From an uncultured Hyphomicrobiales bacterium (GTDB lineage: Bacteria; Pseudomonadota; Alphaproteobacteria; Rhizobiales; Devosiaceae): DNA of 64,000 bases. Where the stretch lies: the NCBI GenBank assembly GCA_903828145.1, contig CAIKKY010000031.1:43196-107195 (forward strand), given 5' to 3'. The notes under the pieces are model-generated. The model was not told where the DNA came from. It made no database searches and saw only the letters and a list, made by a program, of their open reading frames with translations. Position numbers and translations under genes: made by a program. Shown in pieces: positions 61,568-64,000 of the stretch (positions within the stretch are counted from its first letter, which is position 1; each line of letters begins with the position of its first letter).

Positions 61568-63511
61568 TTGGCTTCACAGCGCCGTTCCGGGCGGTTAATG
61601 TCCCGGCGCTTTAGTGCAGGCGACCGTGCCGAAGATCGTGCGCGGCCCCCGTGTTTTCAGGAGCAGGCTTTGCCGTTTTTGCCAAAACCCTTTTTCGCCG
61701 CCGAGACCTCTGCCGAGCGCCCGTCTGGCCCCAATGCCTTCGGCGCGCTGCCCACCTGGGATCTTGATGATCTCTATGTCGGCAATGATGATCCGGCGCT
61801 TGCGGCTGATCTCGCCAAGGCCGAGGCCGAGGCGAAGGCCTTTGAGGCCGCGTTCAAGGGCCAGCTTCTGGCGCTCGCGCAAACGGGCGGACTGGCTGCG
61901 GCGGTTGCGCGCTATGAGGCGCTGAGCGATCTGTCGGGCAAGCTCGGCTCCTATGCGTTTTTGCAATATGTACGCAACACCGACGATCCGGCGCGGGTGA
62001 AGTTTCTGGGCGACTTGAGCCAGGCGCTGAGTGACCTCTCGACCGGGCTGATCTTTTTCGGGCTCGAACTCAACCGCATTGATGAAGCGGTGCTGGAGAC
62101 GGCCTTTGCCAGCGACGCGGCGCTCGCGCGCTACCGGCCGTGGTTCGCCGAGTTGCGGAAGGCCAAGCCGCACCAGCTCGAAGACCGGGTGGAAGAGCTG
62201 TTCCACGAAAAATCGGTGACCGGTGCCGGCGCGTGGAACCGGCTGTTTGACGAGACCATGGCGTCGCTGAAGTTTGAGGCCGAAGGCGAGGAAATGAACC
62301 TCGAAACCATCCTCAACCTTCTGGTCGATCGGGACCCCAACGTGCGGGAGGCGGCGTTTGGCGGGCTGTCGAAAACGCTCCACACCAATGAGAAACTGTT
62401 CACGCACATCACCAATGTCCTGGCGAAAGACAAGGAAATCTCGGATCGCTGGCGCGGCTTTGCCGACATTGCCGATAGCCGCCACCTGGATAATTCGGTG
62501 GAGCGCGAGGTGGTCGACGCGCTGCAGACGGCGGTGCGCGCGGCCTATCCGCGGCTCAGCCACCGCTATTATCAGATGAAGGCCAAGTGGTTCGGCCTCG
62601 ACAAGCTGAACGCATGGGATCGCAACGCGCCGCTCCCCAGTGCCGACGACCGGATTTTTGATTGGACGACGGCGCGCGAGACGGTGCTGTCAGCCTATGG
62701 CCGGTTTTCGCCGCAGCTGCGCAGCATAGCCGAGCCGTTTTTCGAGAAGGGCTGGATCGACGCTCCGGTGAGGCCGGGCAAATCTCCGGGGGCGTTCGCA
62801 CACCCCACCGTGCCGTCGGCGCACCCGTATCTGATGCTCAACTATATGGGCAAAGCCCGTGACGTGATGACACTGGCCCATGAGCTGGGCCATGGCGTGC
62901 ATCAGGTGCTGGCGGGGCCGCAGGGGGCGCTGATGGCCCCGACGCCGCTGACGCTGGCGGAAACGGCATCGGTATTTGGCGAAATGCTGACGTTCCGCGC
63001 CATGCTCGATGCGACGACCGATCCGAAACAGCGCTTTGCGCTGTTGTCGAGCAAGGTCGAGGACATGCTCAATACGGTGGTGCGGCAAATCGCCTTCTAT
63101 AGTTTTGAGCGCGAGGTCCATACCCGACGCCGTGCGGGGGAATTGACGACGGCGGATCTCAACCAGATCTGGCTCGATGTTTCAGCGGAATCGCTGGGGC
63201 CTGCCATCCGGTTGAATGCAGGGTACGAGATCTTCTGGTCGTATATCCCGCATTTCATTCACTCGCCGTTTTATGTCTATGCCTACGCGTTTGGGGATTG
63301 CCTTGTGAACTCGCTGTACGCTCAATATGAAAAAGCCCATGAAGGCTTTGCCGAGCGCTATTTCGAGCTTCTGAGGGCAGGGGGCAGCAAGCACCACTCC
63401 GAACTGTTGAAACCCTTCGGGCTTGATGCCCGCGACCCCGGTTTCTGGTCGCTGGGGCTCTCGATGATCGAGCGCCTGATCGACGAGCTGGAAGCCACGC
63501 AACCGAACTGA
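61568..63511 (+). CDS. pepF: M3 family oligoendopeptidase F
   Basis: VMTLAHELGHGVHQVLAGPQGAL (HExxH); true start probably downstream of the ORF start, near 61650-61680. Confidence 0.92.
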   Translation: MASQRRSGRLMSRRFSAGDRAEDRARPPCFQEQALPFLPKPFFAAETSAERPSGPNAFGALPTWDLDDLYVGNDDPALAADLAKAEAEAKAFEAAFKGQLLALAQTGGLAAAVARYEALSDLSGKLGSYAFLQYVRNTDDPARVKFLGDLSQALSDLSTGLIFFGLELNRIDEAVLETAFASDAALARYRPWFAELRKAKPHQLEDRVEELFHEKSVTGAGAWNRLFDETMASLKFEAEGEEMNLETILNLLVDRDPNVREAAFGGLSKTLHTNEKLFTHITNVLAKDKEISDRWRGFADIADSRHLDNSVEREVVDALQTAVRAAYPRLSHRYYQMKAKWFGLDKLNAWDRNAPLPSADDRIFDWTTARETVLSAYGRFSPQLRSIAEPFFEKGWIDAPVRPGKSPGAFAHPTVPSAHPYLMLNYMGKARDVMTLAHELGHGVHQVLAGPQGALMAPTPLTLAETASVFGEMLTFRAMLDATTDPKQRFALLSSKVEDMLNTVVRQIAFYSFEREVHTRRRAGELTTADLNQIWLDVSAESLGPAIRLNAGYEIFWSYIPHFIHSPFYVYAYAFGDCLVNSLYAQYEKAHEGFAERYFELLRAGGSKHHSELLKPFGLDARDPGFWSLGLSMIERLIDELEATQPN

Positions 63512-63529
63512 TTGAGGAAGGACCACACC

Positions 63530-63772
63530 ATGGCCAAAAAGCCTGCCGCCGCAGCGACTGCGGAATCCCCGATGGATTATGCCCAGCATAACGCGACCTA
63601 CACGAGCTTTATGGCCATGGTCAAAGCCGGTATCGCCTCGTGCGTGTTTCTGGTTCTGGCGCTTTACTGCTTTATCGTGGCGGCGCAGCCGTGGCTGGGG
63701 CTGGTGCTGATCCTCGCCATGCCGGTTGCCGGTGTTCTGGCGTTCAGTTCGGGCAAGAAACAGTCCAGCTAA
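63530..63772 (+). CDS. aa3-type cytochrome c oxidase subunit IV
   Basis: MAKKPAAAATAESPMDYAQHNATYTSFMAMVKAGIASCVFLVLALYCFIVA. Confidence 0.8.
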   Translation: MAKKPAAAATAESPMDYAQHNATYTSFMAMVKAGIASCVFLVLALYCFIVAAQPWLGLVLILAMPVAGVLAFSSGKKQSS

Positions 63773-63839
63773 GGTCGTAATCGGCCCCGGGCAGCCAGCG
63801 CGTGCTTAGCGGCGGTCCAGTGCCCAACTGGAGACTCCG

Positions 63840-64000
63840 ATGAAAATTGCGGTATTGCGCGAGCGCGCGGCGGGCGAGACCCGTGTTTCGGCGACGCCCG
63901 AAACAGTGGGCAAGCTCATTGGCCTTGGGGCCGAGCTGGCGGTCGAGAGCGGTGCGGGCGCGCACGCCCGCGTCCCCCACGCGGAGTACAAAACGGCCGG
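63840..64000 (+). CDS. pntA: NAD(P) transhydrogenase subunit alpha, N-terminal part (truncated by window edge)
   Basis: MKIAVLRERAAGETRVSATPETVGKLIGLGAELAVESGAGAHARVPHAEY. Confidence 0.85.
   Translation, partial: MKIAVLRERAAGETRVSATPETVGKLIGLGAELAVESGAGAHARVPHAEYKTA

Overview
The window looks like a high-GC alphaproteobacterial chromosome segment, probably Hyphomicrobiales (CpdR, GapR, DUF1036 and an aa3-oxidase small subunit support this; genus unknown). Most of it is ordinary core gene content: outer-membrane beta-barrel proteins, cpdR, N-formylglutamate amidohydrolase, hisN-like phosphatase, hsp20, gltBD, prfC, M16C peptidase, ATP-dependent DNA ligase plus MBL exonuclease, a fad beta-oxidation cluster, two tandem opp-type peptide ABC operons with three paralogous binding proteins, rpmJ, M20 dipeptidase, pyk, gapR, dxs, peptidoglycan enzymes, a Fis-type AAA+ regulator, pepF and pntA (partial). 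The most unusual part is a ~6.2-kb lower-GC island (about 1739-8037). It is bounded by an 89-bp near-perfect direct repeat that contains a complete tRNA-Val(CAC) at each end. It carries a tyrosine integrase, an AT-hook-like protein, an AlpA-type regulator, a P4-type primase-helicase, a 100-bp palindromic iteron/AT-rich locus (candidate origin), a small wHTH-like protein, and an exported protein with repeated two-Cys modules. It has no capsid, terminase or tail genes, so it resembles a minimal phage-satellite or integrative element. Other points of interest are a MmgR/alpha-r8-like sRNA candidate, a ROSE-like RNA thermometer before hsp20, a HEPN/Abi-family protein, a regulator with degenerate receiver, Walker B and GAFTGA motifs, and an attenuator-like rpmJ leader. 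All calls come from reading the sequence and ORF track; no database search was run.
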